A stretch of DNA of 25,237 nucleotides from Balneolaceae bacterium (GTDB taxonomy: Bacteria > Bacteroidota > Rhodothermia > Balneolales > Balneolaceae): assembly GCA_021767245.1 (NCBI GenBank), contig JAASTO010000014.1, positions 1 through 25,237 on the forward strand. Direction: 5' to 3'. The translations under genes were made by a program, and so were the position numbers. The notes under the pieces were generated by a model. It saw only the letters and a program-made list of their open reading frames with translations, searched no databases and was not told the origin of the DNA. Below, piece by piece: positions 8,005 to 15,083 of this stretch. Positions within the stretch are counted from its first letter, which is position 1, and every line of letters begins with the position of its first letter.

Positions 8005-8175
8005 CTTAATAAGGATCTTTGAAGCATCCTGCTTCAAAGTATAAGCCACCGGAGGCTGTGCCTCCACTTACAGGTAACTATACAGCAGGTGTGTAATTAA
8101 TCCAAGACAAGCTACTAGTCCTAAGTGAAGGCGAAGCCATCCATTACTAAACTCCTGAAGCTGAAAACTTCGGAG
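8005..8175. repeat. Right REP-like island (two inverted units, four hairpins)
   Basis: This is the same layout and orientation as the left island. A: a perfect 10-bp CTTTGAAGCA-TCC-TGCTTCAAAG (8017-8039). B: a perfect GGAGGC-TGT-GCCTCC (8051-8065). C: a decayed GGC-GAA-GCC core (8127-8141). D: CTCC-t-GAAG/CTTCGGAG (8152-8175). Hairpin A with its left flank and hairpin D are nearly identical to the left island (2 differences in 29 bases and 1 in 27), while the centre has diverged strongly. It ends 90 bases before the lgt start. Confidence 0.8.
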
Positions 8176-8190
8176 GTTAACAAATTAGAC

Positions 8191-8198
8191 TATCTTTG
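8191..8198 (+). promoter_or_regulatory. Candidate -7 promoter box for lgt
   Basis: TATCTTTG is an exact TAnnTTTG match, 16 bases past the right REP-like island. The -33 position would fall on the 3' arm of hairpin D and has no TTTG, so the promoter would be incomplete or altered by the repeat. It predicts a leader of about 60 bases before the lgt ATG. Confidence 0.35.
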
Positions 8199-8264
8199 AA
8201 TTGAATTTTTTTATGATACACAGCTTCTTATTTTCAGGTCATAAATTTCCATTCAATCAATTTT

Positions 8265-9089
8265 ATGATACTTGCACTACTTGATAATTTAACCTGGGGT
8301 ATTGATCCCGAGATCTTTTCATTAGGTCCGATCGCTCCCCGCTGGTATGGTCTCCTTTTTGCCGGTGCCTTCGTTTCCGGTTATATGTTTGGCGTCAAAT
8401 TATGGAAAGACGCCGGCCGCAAAGTTGAGGAAATGGAAAGCATCCTCACCTGGATCCTGGTAGGAACCGTGATCGGAGCCCGTTTAGGCCACGTGATCTT
8501 CTACGACCCCTCCTATTATTTACGCAATCTTGATCAGGTGTTAGCGGTCTGGAACGGAGGATTAGCCAGTCATGGTGCCGCTATTGGTATTGTCCTGGCA
8601 ATGTATTATCTGGCCAAAAAAACTCCGAAAATGAGCTTTTGGTGGCTGGCCGACCGCGTGGTGATCCCAACGGCTATTGGCGGGGCTTTTATCCGTACCG
8701 GTAATTTCTTTAACTCAGAGATATATGGACATGAGACAGATGCACCCTGGGGCATCATCTTCACAAATCTTCCAGGACCTTTAGGCATGGTTCCCCGCCA
8801 CCCAACCATGCTGTATGAAGCCTTGCTATGTATTGCGGTATTTGCTGTACTTTGGTGGATCTACAAATCCTACAAAAATGCACCGCCTGAAGGCTCACTC
8901 TTTGGCACTTTCCTGGTACTGCTGTTTTCAGGACGGTTCTTCCTGGAATACACCAAAATTCCACAGGCTGATTTCGCAGCCGAATGGCCTATAAACATGG
9001 GACAGGTACTCAGTATTCCAATGGTTCTGATAGGTGTTTATATTCTGATCAGAGTTGTTGACTGGAAAAAAGAAACACAACAGGAATGA
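8265..9089 (+). CDS. lgt: Prolipoprotein diacylglyceryl transferase
   Basis: A 274-residue inner-membrane enzyme that transfers diacylglycerol from phosphatidylglycerol to the lipobox cysteine of prolipoproteins, the first step of lipoprotein maturation. About seven membrane helices are visible. Conserved landmarks are present: PRWYGLLFAGA near 25-35, GARLGHVIFYDP at 71-82, the SHGAAIGI segment with His103, the Lgt signature GGAFIRTGNFFNSEIYG at 139-155 including Arg144, then RHPTMLYEA at 178-186 and a GRFFLEYTKIPQ helix near the C-terminus. The length is normal. The ATG has no Shine-Dalgarno site. It is a single-gene unit closed by the terminator at 9136-9166. Substrates such as the lipoprotein at 1-219 are expected in the same cell. 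Confidence 0.96.
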   Translation: MILALLDNLTWGIDPEIFSLGPIAPRWYGLLFAGAFVSGYMFGVKLWKDAGRKVEEMESILTWILVGTVIGARLGHVIFYDPSYYLRNLDQVLAVWNGGLASHGAAIGIVLAMYYLAKKTPKMSFWWLADRVVIPTAIGGAFIRTGNFFNSEIYGHETDAPWGIIFTNLPGPLGMVPRHPTMLYEALLCIAVFAVLWWIYKSYKNAPPEGSLFGTFLVLLFSGRFFLEYTKIPQADFAAEWPINMGQVLSIPMVLIGVYILIRVVDWKKETQQE

Positions 9090-9135
9090 TACCGTTTCCT
9101 AAAAAGGGTATTTAATTCACAAACAGTATAAATAG

Positions 9136-9166
9136 AAAAATAGCCTCTTCAGCAGAGGCTATTTTT
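9136..9166. terminator. Bidirectional terminator between lgt and the porin gene
   Basis: A perfect stem AAAAATAGCCTCT (9136-9148) / AGAGGCTATTTTT (9154-9166) has a 5-base loop. T runs lie on both strands, so it can end both lgt (+) and the convergent porin gene (-). Confidence 0.88.
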
Positions 9167-9198
9167 ATTTAATTGAAATGTGATAAATATTTCATTGA

Positions 9199-10248
9199 TC
9201 AGAACCCAATATGCATGGTCATCACCATGCCGTGATCTTTGAATTCCGTGTTATTGTTCAAAGGCATCAGGTAATTGATGCGAAATCCGGTTTCAGTGGT
9301 TGGGCTTCCCTTATATCCAATTAGTACTCTATCCCTATCAATTCCTGCTCCCAGAAGATCTGATTGCAATGTCTCATAACGCGCTAAAACTGTTGATCTT
9401 TGATCGAATTTATAGCCACCTGTTACATGGAATCCATATACATTATCCGATTCGGTAAACCCTGTGTATTCGAGGTGTGCTGCTAATACTTCAGCTGAGA
9501 GGATCAGGGTGTCATCCTCATAGCGAACATCACCACCATAGGTAAAACGGTCTCCATCTATATTTGGAAGAACTCCACCCGCAATTTCTGTATTAGTCAT
9601 CTCACCGTAAGAAAGGTTGACACCACCTTCAACTTGACCGGTTTCACTTTTATCAGCTGCAAACCCTAATCTTCCCACATAATAAAAGTTATTGTTATTA
9701 TTTGGAGCCAGCCCGTTTCCATTAAACATTCCTACACTGTAGTTAACGACATCGCTCAAGTCACCTGCCAAACGAATTCCAAAATCACGCTCTTGTGCAA
9801 GGGCAACCACCGGATAGGAACGGGTGTAGAAATCGATCTTATGAGGCGCCGTTAAATACTCAGCACTGATCCCCGGTTGCTGTGACCCTACTATAACCAT
9901 TGCTTTTTCAGATAGCTCATACCCGATCTCAGCATCCAGCAAGGTAAACTGATCGGAAAAATCGGCTTGTATCTTGTAGCTGAAACCACCATCAAGGTTA
10001 CCACTTAGTATAAACCGTACCTGAGGAACTGTAAACCCCCTGGTTCCTGCGTCTGCATCTTTATCAAAGGCAAAGTTAGCTTGCGTCAGGATCAGCGCCC
10101 CCATATTAAACGATTCACTTTTTAGTTTTTGCCTGAGTTCCTCAGTTTTATCTGTAATGTCAGGATCACCCTGAGCATTGACCCCATTTAGACCGGTTGT
10201 AACGGCTAAGATCAAAATGAATAGAATACTGTTTTTAAAAGAGTACAT
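9199..10248 (-). CDS. Outer-membrane porin, OprO/OprP-like
   Basis: A 349-residue exported beta-barrel protein. The signal peptide covers residues 1-25 (MYSFKNSILFILILAVTTGL, then NGVNA before Gln26). After a short polar lead, alternating beta-strand patterns run to the end: FTVPQVRFILSGNLDGGFSYKIQADFS, then PHKIDFYTRSYPVVALAQERDFGIRLAGDL, the pattern of phosphate-selective porins O and P. The chain ends MTMHIGF with the terminal Phe expected for outer-membrane insertion. The mature N-terminus has a charged stretch (DKTEELRQKLKSES) that could form a short helix. The ATG at 10248 is preferred over an in-frame TTG at 10269, because the promoter box at 10284-10291 would leave the TTG almost no leader. 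Substrate specificity cannot be read from sequence. It diverges from the ZIP transporter gene. Confidence 0.82.
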   Translation of the reverse strand: MYSFKNSILFILILAVTTGLNGVNAQGDPDITDKTEELRQKLKSESFNMGALILTQANFAFDKDADAGTRGFTVPQVRFILSGNLDGGFSYKIQADFSDQFTLLDAEIGYELSEKAMVIVGSQQPGISAEYLTAPHKIDFYTRSYPVVALAQERDFGIRLAGDLSDVVNYSVGMFNGNGLAPNNNNNFYYVGRLGFAADKSETGQVEGGVNLSYGEMTNTEIAGGVLPNIDGDRFTYGGDVRYEDDTLILSAEVLAAHLEYTGFTESDNVYGFHVTGGYKFDQRSTVLARYETLQSDLLGAGIDRDRVLIGYKGSPTTETGFRINYLMPLNNNTEFKDHGMVMTMHIGF

Positions 10249-10283
10249 GTTAGTTTCTGTAGATTTCAATATTTATTAGATGT

Positions 10284-10311
10284 CAAAATTATAGGTTATA
10301 AGAAAAACAAA
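10284..10311 (-). promoter_or_regulatory. Candidate FCB-type promoter of the porin gene
   Basis: On the minus strand, TTTG (10311-10308), 16 bases, then TAATTTTG (10291-10284) fits the TTTG / TAnnTTTG promoter pattern of Bacteroidetes. Initiation just downstream gives a leader of about 30 bases to the ATG at 10248. Confidence 0.5.
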
Positions 10312-10438
10312 AGTTATTGAATTATGTGTGAATTTTGAGAGATATTTCTTCACTATTTACTAGGGATGAGTTTCGGAATTGTGGCGTCTTATTTAGTTAG
10401 CGTATAAAAAGCATTATACCTATTATCGCAGCTCATCT

Positions 10439-10446
10439 TAATTTTG
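10439..10446 (+). promoter_or_regulatory. Candidate -7 box of the ZIP transporter gene
   Basis: TAATTTTG is an exact TAnnTTTG match but ends only six bases before the ATG at 10453. Transcription would start at or next to the start codon, giving a leaderless or nearly leaderless message. No -33 TTTG is visible, so it may be a chance match. Confidence 0.3.
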
Positions 10447-10452
10447 GCATTC

Positions 10453-11208
10453 ATGGAATTAGAATTTCTTTCTGCACCTATAACTCAGGTTTTTTTGTAT
10501 TCTTTGTTGACGGCTGTTACAACAGGACTTGGAGCTGTACCATTTTTTTTCATCAAAGATATTTCACCTTCACTTTTAGGTAAGTCTAATGCAGCAGCAT
10601 CGGGCTTAATGCTGGCAGCCAGTTTTAGTCTTATCATGGAAGGATACAACGTGAGTGAATGGATGACCGTTGCCGGTATGGCTGCCGGAGTAGTCCTGGT
10701 AGTAGTTGCTCACAAATGGATGGAAAATCGTGGAGAGGTTGGCGTCAAAGACCTGATTGGAGGTAAACGTAAGCAGATGCTTATGTTCCTGGGTATCATG
10801 ACCGTGCACTCCTTTGCCGAAGGTGTTAGTGTAGGTGTATCATTTGCAAGTACTATGGAATTTGGGGTCTTCATAGCCATAGCCATTGCCATACATAATA
10901 TCCCCGAAGGACTTGCCATCAGCCTCGTGATGGTACCGCAAGGAACCTCTCCTCTAAAAGCGGTTTGGTGGAGTATCTTTTCCAGCCTTCCACAACCTTT
11001 AATGGCTGTTCCTGCCTTTCTGTTTGTGGAAGTTTTCAAACAATACCTGCCTTTTGGACTTGGTTTAGCGGCCGGAGCCATGATCTGGATGGTTTTTGCG
11101 GACCTCATTCCGGAAGCCCTGGAAAAATGTGAAGCCAAAAAAGTAGGACTTTGGGTTACTATTGCTGTACTCGCAATGAGTGCCTTTCAGATTTTACTTT
11201 CACATTAA
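10453..11208 (+). CDS. ZIP-family divalent metal transporter
   Basis: A 251-residue inner-membrane protein with about eight membrane helices that imports zinc or related divalent cations. The two metal-site helices carry the ZIP signatures HSFAEG (His119, Glu123) and HNIPEG (His148, Glu152). A short charged loop (HKWMENRGEVGVKDLIGGKRK, about 87-107) replaces the His-rich loop of many ZIPs. The closing helices (GAMIWMVFADLIPEALE) match the family. The start is the ATG at 10453; a TTG at 10444 would overlap the promoter-like box. There is no Shine-Dalgarno site. Upstream, 204 bases are shared with the divergent porin gene. Confidence 0.92.
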   Translation: MELEFLSAPITQVFLYSLLTAVTTGLGAVPFFFIKDISPSLLGKSNAAASGLMLAASFSLIMEGYNVSEWMTVAGMAAGVVLVVVAHKWMENRGEVGVKDLIGGKRKQMLMFLGIMTVHSFAEGVSVGVSFASTMEFGVFIAIAIAIHNIPEGLAISLVMVPQGTSPLKAVWWSIFSSLPQPLMAVPAFLFVEVFKQYLPFGLGLAAGAMIWMVFADLIPEALEKCEAKKVGLWVTIAVLAMSAFQILLSH

Positions 11209-11232
11209 GGGTACTTTAGCCTCTAAAATACC
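11209..11232 (+). terminator. Possible terminator after the ZIP gene
   Basis: GGTACTTTAG (11210-11219) pairs with CTAAAATACC (11223-11232), nine of ten positions, around a CCT loop, starting right after the stop codon. The following sequence is T-rich but interrupted, so termination may be partial. Confidence 0.45.
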
Positions 11233-11340
11233 TCTTCATTGTTTCTAACTGTGGTCCATACTATCAGGATAAGGATTTCGTTAAGTCGCTGTAAGAACGT
11301 GATTAATAGTCAAAATTTTATGCAGTGGATTTTAGCTTTT

Positions 11341-11375
11341 TTTGCAAAGCTTAATTATCACCTTCTTTATCTTTG
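11341..11375 (+). promoter_or_regulatory. Candidate FCB-type promoter of the outer-membrane barrel gene
   Basis: TTTG (11341-11344) and TATCTTTG (11368-11375) match the -33 and -7 elements, but the 23-base gap is on the long side. Initiation would be about 25-30 bases before the TTG start at 11409. Confidence 0.45.
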
Positions 11376-11408
11376 CATAAAATTTTTTAACGCTCCATCT
11401 ACAGATCA

Positions 11409-12680
11409 TTGACCCACACTCTGAAACTAACTCATCTCTTTTTACTATTTCTGTTTTTAATCCCTACGATTATACTTGCTCAAAATGTTGATCCTCGTCC
11501 ACGACAAACCATCAATGTATATTTAGATTGCCGAGGTTGTAGCAGCAGCTTCATTCGATCGGAAATAAACTATGTAAATTTTGTTCGGGATCAGGAAGTT
11601 GCAGAAGTCCATCTGTTGGTTACCCTTCAACAAACAGGGAGCGGTGGATGGGAGCATACCCTTAATTTCATGGCACCCGGGCACTCTCCGGATGAAGATC
11701 ATACCATCGTATTCATTAGTCCACAATCTGACACCAATGATATGATGAGGCGCCGGTTAGTTGAACACGTCGAACTTGGACTGATTCACTTTCTCACAGA
11801 TCGGGGAGTGTTTTCAGACCTTAAAGTAAATTTTACCGGCACCATTTCTGAAGATGAAGAAGTGGTTGAGATCAATGACCCCTGGAATAGCTGGACGTTC
11901 GAAATTGGTCTGAGTACCAGTTTTAGCGGAGAACAATCCCGTGATAATTTCTGGCTGGGAGGGAATCTTGATGCACGACGAATTACAAATGACTGGAAAC
12001 TGGACTTTTCTTATCGTCAAAACTATGATCGTCGAACCTTCAGAAATGAAGAAGATAACGGCTCAACATCCACGGATATCTTTACCACAGAAAACCAGAA
12101 TTTCACCGGCCTCATAGCTAAAAGCATGGGTGACCATTGGACTGTTGGCGGATATACAAGAGTGCGATCTTCAACCCAAAACAATATTGATCTGAGTATC
12201 GGAGCCACTCCTTCCATCGAATATAGCCTCTTCCCATATAACGAATTCAACCAGCGGGAAGTGACCCTGAGATACGGACTGTTAGGCTCCCATTACAACT
12301 ACTCTGAAACCACCATTTTAAATGTGGATGAGGAATTTCTCTGGAGAAATGAGCTCAACTTTCGAGCCGATTTCACCCAACCCTGGGGCGGTGTGTACGG
12401 ATGGGCAGATGCCGGAGCTTACATGCATGACCTCAGCAAAAACCGCGTCAATATGGGTTTCAGAGTTAACATGAGGATCATGAAAGGCTTGTCTGTATTT
12501 TTCTCAGGAAGATATTCACTGATCAATGATCAAATCAGTTTGGCAGCCGGTGAACTGACTGAAGAAGAACGGCTCCTGAACCTCAAACAGCAGGCCACCT
12601 CCTACAATTACGGTGGGTCCATCGGGTTTGAGTTCAACTTCGGATCCATTTATAACAATGTGGTCAACTCAAGGTTTTGA
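11409..12680 (+). CDS. Uncharacterised outer-membrane beta-barrel protein with N-terminal CxxC domain
   Basis: A 423-residue exported protein. The signal peptide spans residues 1-24 (hydrophobic 9-23, Ala24 before Gln25). A distinct N-terminal domain follows (about 30-145) with VYLDCRGCSSSFIRSEI (Cys41, Cys44) and alternating strands such as AEVHLLVTLQQTGSGGWEHT. The remaining 280 residues are a barrel-like series of amphipathic strands (WTVGGYTRVRSSTQ, RYGLLGSHYNYSET, YGGSIGFEFNFGS) ending in a terminal Phe (VVNSRF). I do not recognise a named family. The CxxC could form a disulfide or bind metal or heme, but no His follows it, so it is not a heme motif. The start is TTG at 11409; no ATG gives the signal peptide. 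The YgjP-like peptidase gene begins 30 bases downstream, so co-transcription is likely. Confidence 0.82.
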   Translation: MTHTLKLTHLFLLFLFLIPTIILAQNVDPRPRQTINVYLDCRGCSSSFIRSEINYVNFVRDQEVAEVHLLVTLQQTGSGGWEHTLNFMAPGHSPDEDHTIVFISPQSDTNDMMRRRLVEHVELGLIHFLTDRGVFSDLKVNFTGTISEDEEVVEINDPWNSWTFEIGLSTSFSGEQSRDNFWLGGNLDARRITNDWKLDFSYRQNYDRRTFRNEEDNGSTSTDIFTTENQNFTGLIAKSMGDHWTVGGYTRVRSSTQNNIDLSIGATPSIEYSLFPYNEFNQREVTLRYGLLGSHYNYSETTILNVDEEFLWRNELNFRADFTQPWGGVYGWADAGAYMHDLSKNRVNMGFRVNMRIMKGLSVFFSGRYSLINDQISLAAGELTEEERLLNLKQQATSYNYGGSIGFEFNFGSIYNNVVNSRF

Positions 12681-12710
12681 TGGTCATTTCTAAAGTGAGT
12701 ACCTTGGTTC

Positions 12711-13442
12711 ATGCCGCGTTATAAAACCTACAGCCGATCAACGATCACCGTCTCAGGATTAGAGATTCAGGTTCACCGTAAAAATGTGAAGAACCTGAAT
12801 CTGAGGGTATACCCGTCAAAAAAGGAAGTAAAAGTATCGGTTCCCAAGAGAGCACCTGATTCACTCATATATAATTTCTTGGCAAGCCGGATCTTGTGGA
12901 TAAAAAAACATCTGAACCGAACTTCTACAAAACCGGAAGCGCCAACTCCTACATTCAAAACCGGTGACGCGGTTCAGGTTTGGGGAGATACTCTTAAACT
13001 GGATATCATTTTTAAAGAACAGGCTCCAAAAGTGTTTCTAAAGGATGACGGTACGATGACCCTTCAAATCAGGCCTGGGACAAGTCGCATCAAAAGAGAA
13101 CAGATAATTAACGAATGGCTGCGGGCTCAAATGAAGGAAGAAATCCCAAAGCTAATCGCAAAATGGGAACCCGAGATGGGAGTTAAAGTCAATGAGTTTG
13201 GAGTAAAACGTATGAAGACGCGTTGGGGCACTTGTAACATCCGGGACAAGCGGATATGGCTGAACCTTGAACTGGCAAAAAGACGGCCGGAATTTATGGA
13301 GTATGTGGTGGTCCACGAAATGGTTCACCTTTTGGAAAGATTACACAACGATCGGTTTTATGCTTACATGACCCTTTTCTACCCAAAATGGCCCTCGCTC
13401 AGAAAAGAATTAAAGGGCGATCACCCCCTTCAGGATTGCTGA
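12711..13442 (+). CDS. YgjP-like (DUF45) zinc metallopeptidase
   Basis: A 243-residue protein of the DUF45/YgjP family. The N-terminal part is a beta-rich region with the family pattern VHRKNVKNLNLRVYP and VSVPKRAP, followed by helices. The C-terminal half holds the family landmarks: KTRWGTCN at 169-176, then the zinc site VHEMVHLLERLHNDRF with His202, catalytic Glu203, His206 and third ligand His212. There is no signal peptide or membrane segment, so it is expected in the cytoplasm. Substrates of the family are poorly known. The ATG has no Shine-Dalgarno site and lies 30 bases after the barrel gene. Confidence 0.93.
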   Translation: MPRYKTYSRSTITVSGLEIQVHRKNVKNLNLRVYPSKKEVKVSVPKRAPDSLIYNFLASRILWIKKHLNRTSTKPEAPTPTFKTGDAVQVWGDTLKLDIIFKEQAPKVFLKDDGTMTLQIRPGTSRIKREQIINEWLRAQMKEEIPKLIAKWEPEMGVKVNEFGVKRMKTRWGTCNIRDKRIWLNLELAKRRPEFMEYVVVHEMVHLLERLHNDRFYAYMTLFYPKWPSLRKELKGDHPLQDC

Positions 13443-13475
13443 TCATTTTTAGACCGAAGGTTTATTGCCATTCCG

Positions 13476-13507
13476 GCATCTAATTAAGTGAACAAATAAT
13501 TAGATGC
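13476..13507. promoter_or_regulatory. Perfect 11-bp inverted repeat in front of the Spy-like gene
   Basis: GCATCTAATTA (13476-13486) is mirrored exactly by TAATTAGATGC (13497-13507) with a 10-base gap. The right arm abuts the GGAG ribosome site (13508-13511) of the next gene. No T run follows, so it is not an intrinsic terminator. It could be a dyad operator for a dimeric regulator, or a leader hairpin that holds the ribosome site. Confidence 0.55.
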
Positions 13508-13517
13508 GGAGAGCACC

Positions 13518-14036
13518 ATGAAAAACATTTTAAAAATATCCATTTTATCAGCTTTATTGATCGGCCTGACTGTTGACGTTTCTGCCCAACAGCAAAACAG
13601 AAAAATGCAGAATAGAGCTAATGGCGACTGTCAGGGACAAATGATGAATCGCGGTGACAAACAAGGTCAAAACCAACAGCGCATGATGACTCAGCTCAAC
13701 CTCACTGACGAGCAAAGAGCTAAAGTTGAAAAAATTCACCTGAACGGTCAAAAAGGGATGATCCCTCTCAGAAATAACATTCAGGAGAAAAATGCTCAAT
13801 TGCGCACGCTTAGAATGTCAGACGATTATGATGAAGCTGCCGTAAATGCCTTGATCGAAGAAATCGGTGAATTAAGAACGGCCATGATGGCTATGAGAAC
13901 CGGCCACCAGCAACAGATTCGTGAAATACTGACTGAAGAACAGCGCATTAAGTTTGACAGTATGCAACAATTGCGCGGTCCTAAACAAAAAGGCCAACGA
14001 ATGAATAAAAACAATAGAAAAGGACGATCCTTCTAA
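13518..14036 (+). CDS. Periplasmic Spy/CpxP-like (LTxxQ-type) stress protein
   Basis: A 172-residue exported protein. The signal peptide covers residues 1-23 (cleavage VSA before Gln24). The mature protein is helical, Met- and Gln-rich and very polar, with two LTxxQ-type repeats: LNLTDEQRAKVEKIH near the middle and ILTEEQRIKFD near the end. This is the pattern of Spy, CpxP and ZraP. Those proteins are periplasmic chaperones or metal-stress sensors induced by envelope damage. The tail (GPKQKGQRMNKNNRKG) is strongly basic. The gene has one of the better ribosome sites in the window (GGAG, six bases before the ATG), placed at the edge of an 11-bp inverted repeat. It precedes an ECF sigma factor gene, from which a terminator-like hairpin separates it. 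Confidence 0.88.
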   Translation: MKNILKISILSALLIGLTVDVSAQQQNRKMQNRANGDCQGQMMNRGDKQGQNQQRMMTQLNLTDEQRAKVEKIHLNGQKGMIPLRNNIQEKNAQLRTLRMSDDYDEAAVNALIEEIGELRTAMMAMRTGHQQQIREILTEEQRIKFDSMQQLRGPKQKGQRMNKNNRKGRSF

Positions 14037-14046
14037 CCGTTTTACT

Positions 14047-14088
14047 GAAATGCAGGGTATAATTTCCCTGCATTTCATTAATACTTTT
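14047..14088 (+). terminator. Hairpin terminator after the Spy-like gene
   Basis: A perfect 11-bp stem GAAATGCAGGG (14047-14057) / CCCTGCATTTC (14066-14076) has an 8-base loop. ATTAATACTTTTT follows it, so the T run is delayed. It probably ends or attenuates transcription between the Spy-like gene and the sigma factor gene. Confidence 0.6.
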
Positions 14089-14099
14089 TGGTTCTTATA

Positions 14100-14729
14100 A
14101 TGCCATTAACAAAAGTTCAAACATCTTATAAAGCCACAAAAAGGATCGAAGAATCGGCTCTTATAGAACAACTTAGCCAAGGAAGTGAATCGGCTTTCCG
14201 GGCATTGGTTAATGATTATAAAGATCGTGTTTACAACACGTGTATGGGTTTTCTGCGAAACCCTCACGATGCAGAAGATGTTTCGCAGGAAGTATTTATT
14301 GAGGTTTTTGACTCGATCGGTGACTTCAGGGAAGATGCCTCTCTTTCCACATGGATCTATCGTATAGCCGTGACAAAATCACTTGAATTGATCCGGTATC
14401 GAAAACGAAAAAAGCGATCCGGTTTTTTTCAGGCCTTGAATGGCATGTTCAGTGAACCGGATGACAACATTGATGAGGCAGAGTTCATGCACCCCGGTGT
14501 TGAACTTGAAAACAAAGAACGGGCTAAGATCCTGTTTGATGAAATTGATAAACTGACTGAAAAACAAAAAGTAGCCTTCACTCTTCAAAAGGTTGAAGGG
14601 TTAAGTTATCAGGAAGTAGCTGATGTAATGGAGATCAGCTTACCGGCCGTTGAATCATTGATTCACCGTGCCAAGGAAAACCTGAAGAAACAACTTCATT
14701 CCTACTATCAACAAAATGAAATAGACTGA
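14100..14729 (+). CDS. ECF-type RNA polymerase sigma factor
   Basis: A 209-residue sigma-70 family protein with only regions 2 and 4. Region 2 spans about 33-105: the core-binding part is YKDRVYNTCMGFLRNPHDAEDVSQEVFIEVF, and promoter-melting and -10 contacts lie in FREDASLSTWIYRIAVTKSLELIRYRKRKKR. Region 4 spans about 150-200, with helix-turn-helix LSYQEVADVMEISLPAVESLIHRAKENLKKQL. A long acidic linker (118-145) joins them. The ATG at 14100 is used; a TTG at 14088 lies in the T run of the upstream terminator. The anti-sigma-like gene starts two bases after the stop. Sigma factors of this type are held inactive by a membrane anti-sigma until an envelope signal arrives, and the neighbours suggest just that. 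Confidence 0.95.
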   Translation: MPLTKVQTSYKATKRIEESALIEQLSQGSESAFRALVNDYKDRVYNTCMGFLRNPHDAEDVSQEVFIEVFDSIGDFREDASLSTWIYRIAVTKSLELIRYRKRKKRSGFFQALNGMFSEPDDNIDEAEFMHPGVELENKERAKILFDEIDKLTEKQKVAFTLQKVEGLSYQEVADVMEISLPAVESLIHRAKENLKKQLHSYYQQNEID

Positions 14730-14731
14730 TC

Positions 14732-15082
14732 ATGAAAAAACGAACGAACATACATGAGGAAGTGGAGAAAACACTGCGGTCGCTGGATGAACTTGAACCG
14801 GCAAAAACCGATGCATTCTTCTACAGCCGTCTTACAGCCAGGTTAGAAAACAGGAATGAAGGCCGTTACGAACTGAATGGCAAAACTGAATTTGGTTTCA
14901 AAGTAGCCGTTGCCGCTGTTTTAGCCATGGTGTCCCTGAACCTGATATCGCTCATACAGTTCCAACCGGCTCAAACCGAAACAGCTGAGGTTGAAACTAC
15001 GACTGAAGACTGGGCTGAGGAGTTTATGGCCAGCTATCAGGTCCTGGACCTGGATTATTATGAAAATCTTGAACAAGAATAA
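14732..15082 (+). CDS. Probable single-pass anti-sigma factor
   Basis: A 116-residue membrane protein. The cytoplasmic N-terminal part (1-55) is charged and helical, with the pattern VEKTLRSLDELEPAKTDAFFYSRLTARLE often seen in small ECF anti-sigmas of this group. One membrane helix spans about 56-77, followed by an acidic periplasmic tail of about 39 residues ending LDLDYYENLEQE. There is no zinc-type HxxxCxxC motif. It starts two bases after the sigma stop, and the next gene starts one base after its own stop. The role as anti-sigma is inferred from position, topology and size rather than from a firm domain match. Confidence 0.75.
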   Translation: MKKRTNIHEEVEKTLRSLDELEPAKTDAFFYSRLTARLENRNEGRYELNGKTEFGFKVAVAAVLAMVSLNLISLIQFQPAQTETAEVETTTEDWAEEFMASYQVLDLDYYENLEQE

Positions 15083-15083
15083 C

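Larger units (their letters stand above)
7133..8175. mobile_element. RAYT-REP element: REP-type transposase gene bracketed by two compound palindromes
   Basis: This segment holds one REP-associated tyrosine transposase gene (7335-7886, minus) between two similar ~170-base repeat islands in the same orientation (7133-7301 and 8005-8175). In known REP/BIME systems the RAYT gene is domesticated, usually single copy, and flanked by the REP palindromes it acts on; this layout matches. No target-site duplication or separate terminal inverted repeats were identified, so the outer limits given are those of the repeat similarity. Bases 7005-7132 and 7887-8004 are AT-rich and show nothing further that I can support. 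Confidence 0.75.

Noticed and set aside
7133..8175. CRISPR array or ordinary insertion sequence
   Set aside because: The repeats are palindromic islands, two in number, not regular spacers. The gene is a RAYT with no TnpB, DDE transposase or target duplication.
14991..15083. Longer start for the CnrX-like gene overlapping the anti-sigma gene
   Set aside because: The extra residues have no signal-like pattern, and the ATG at 15084 follows the previous stop by one base.
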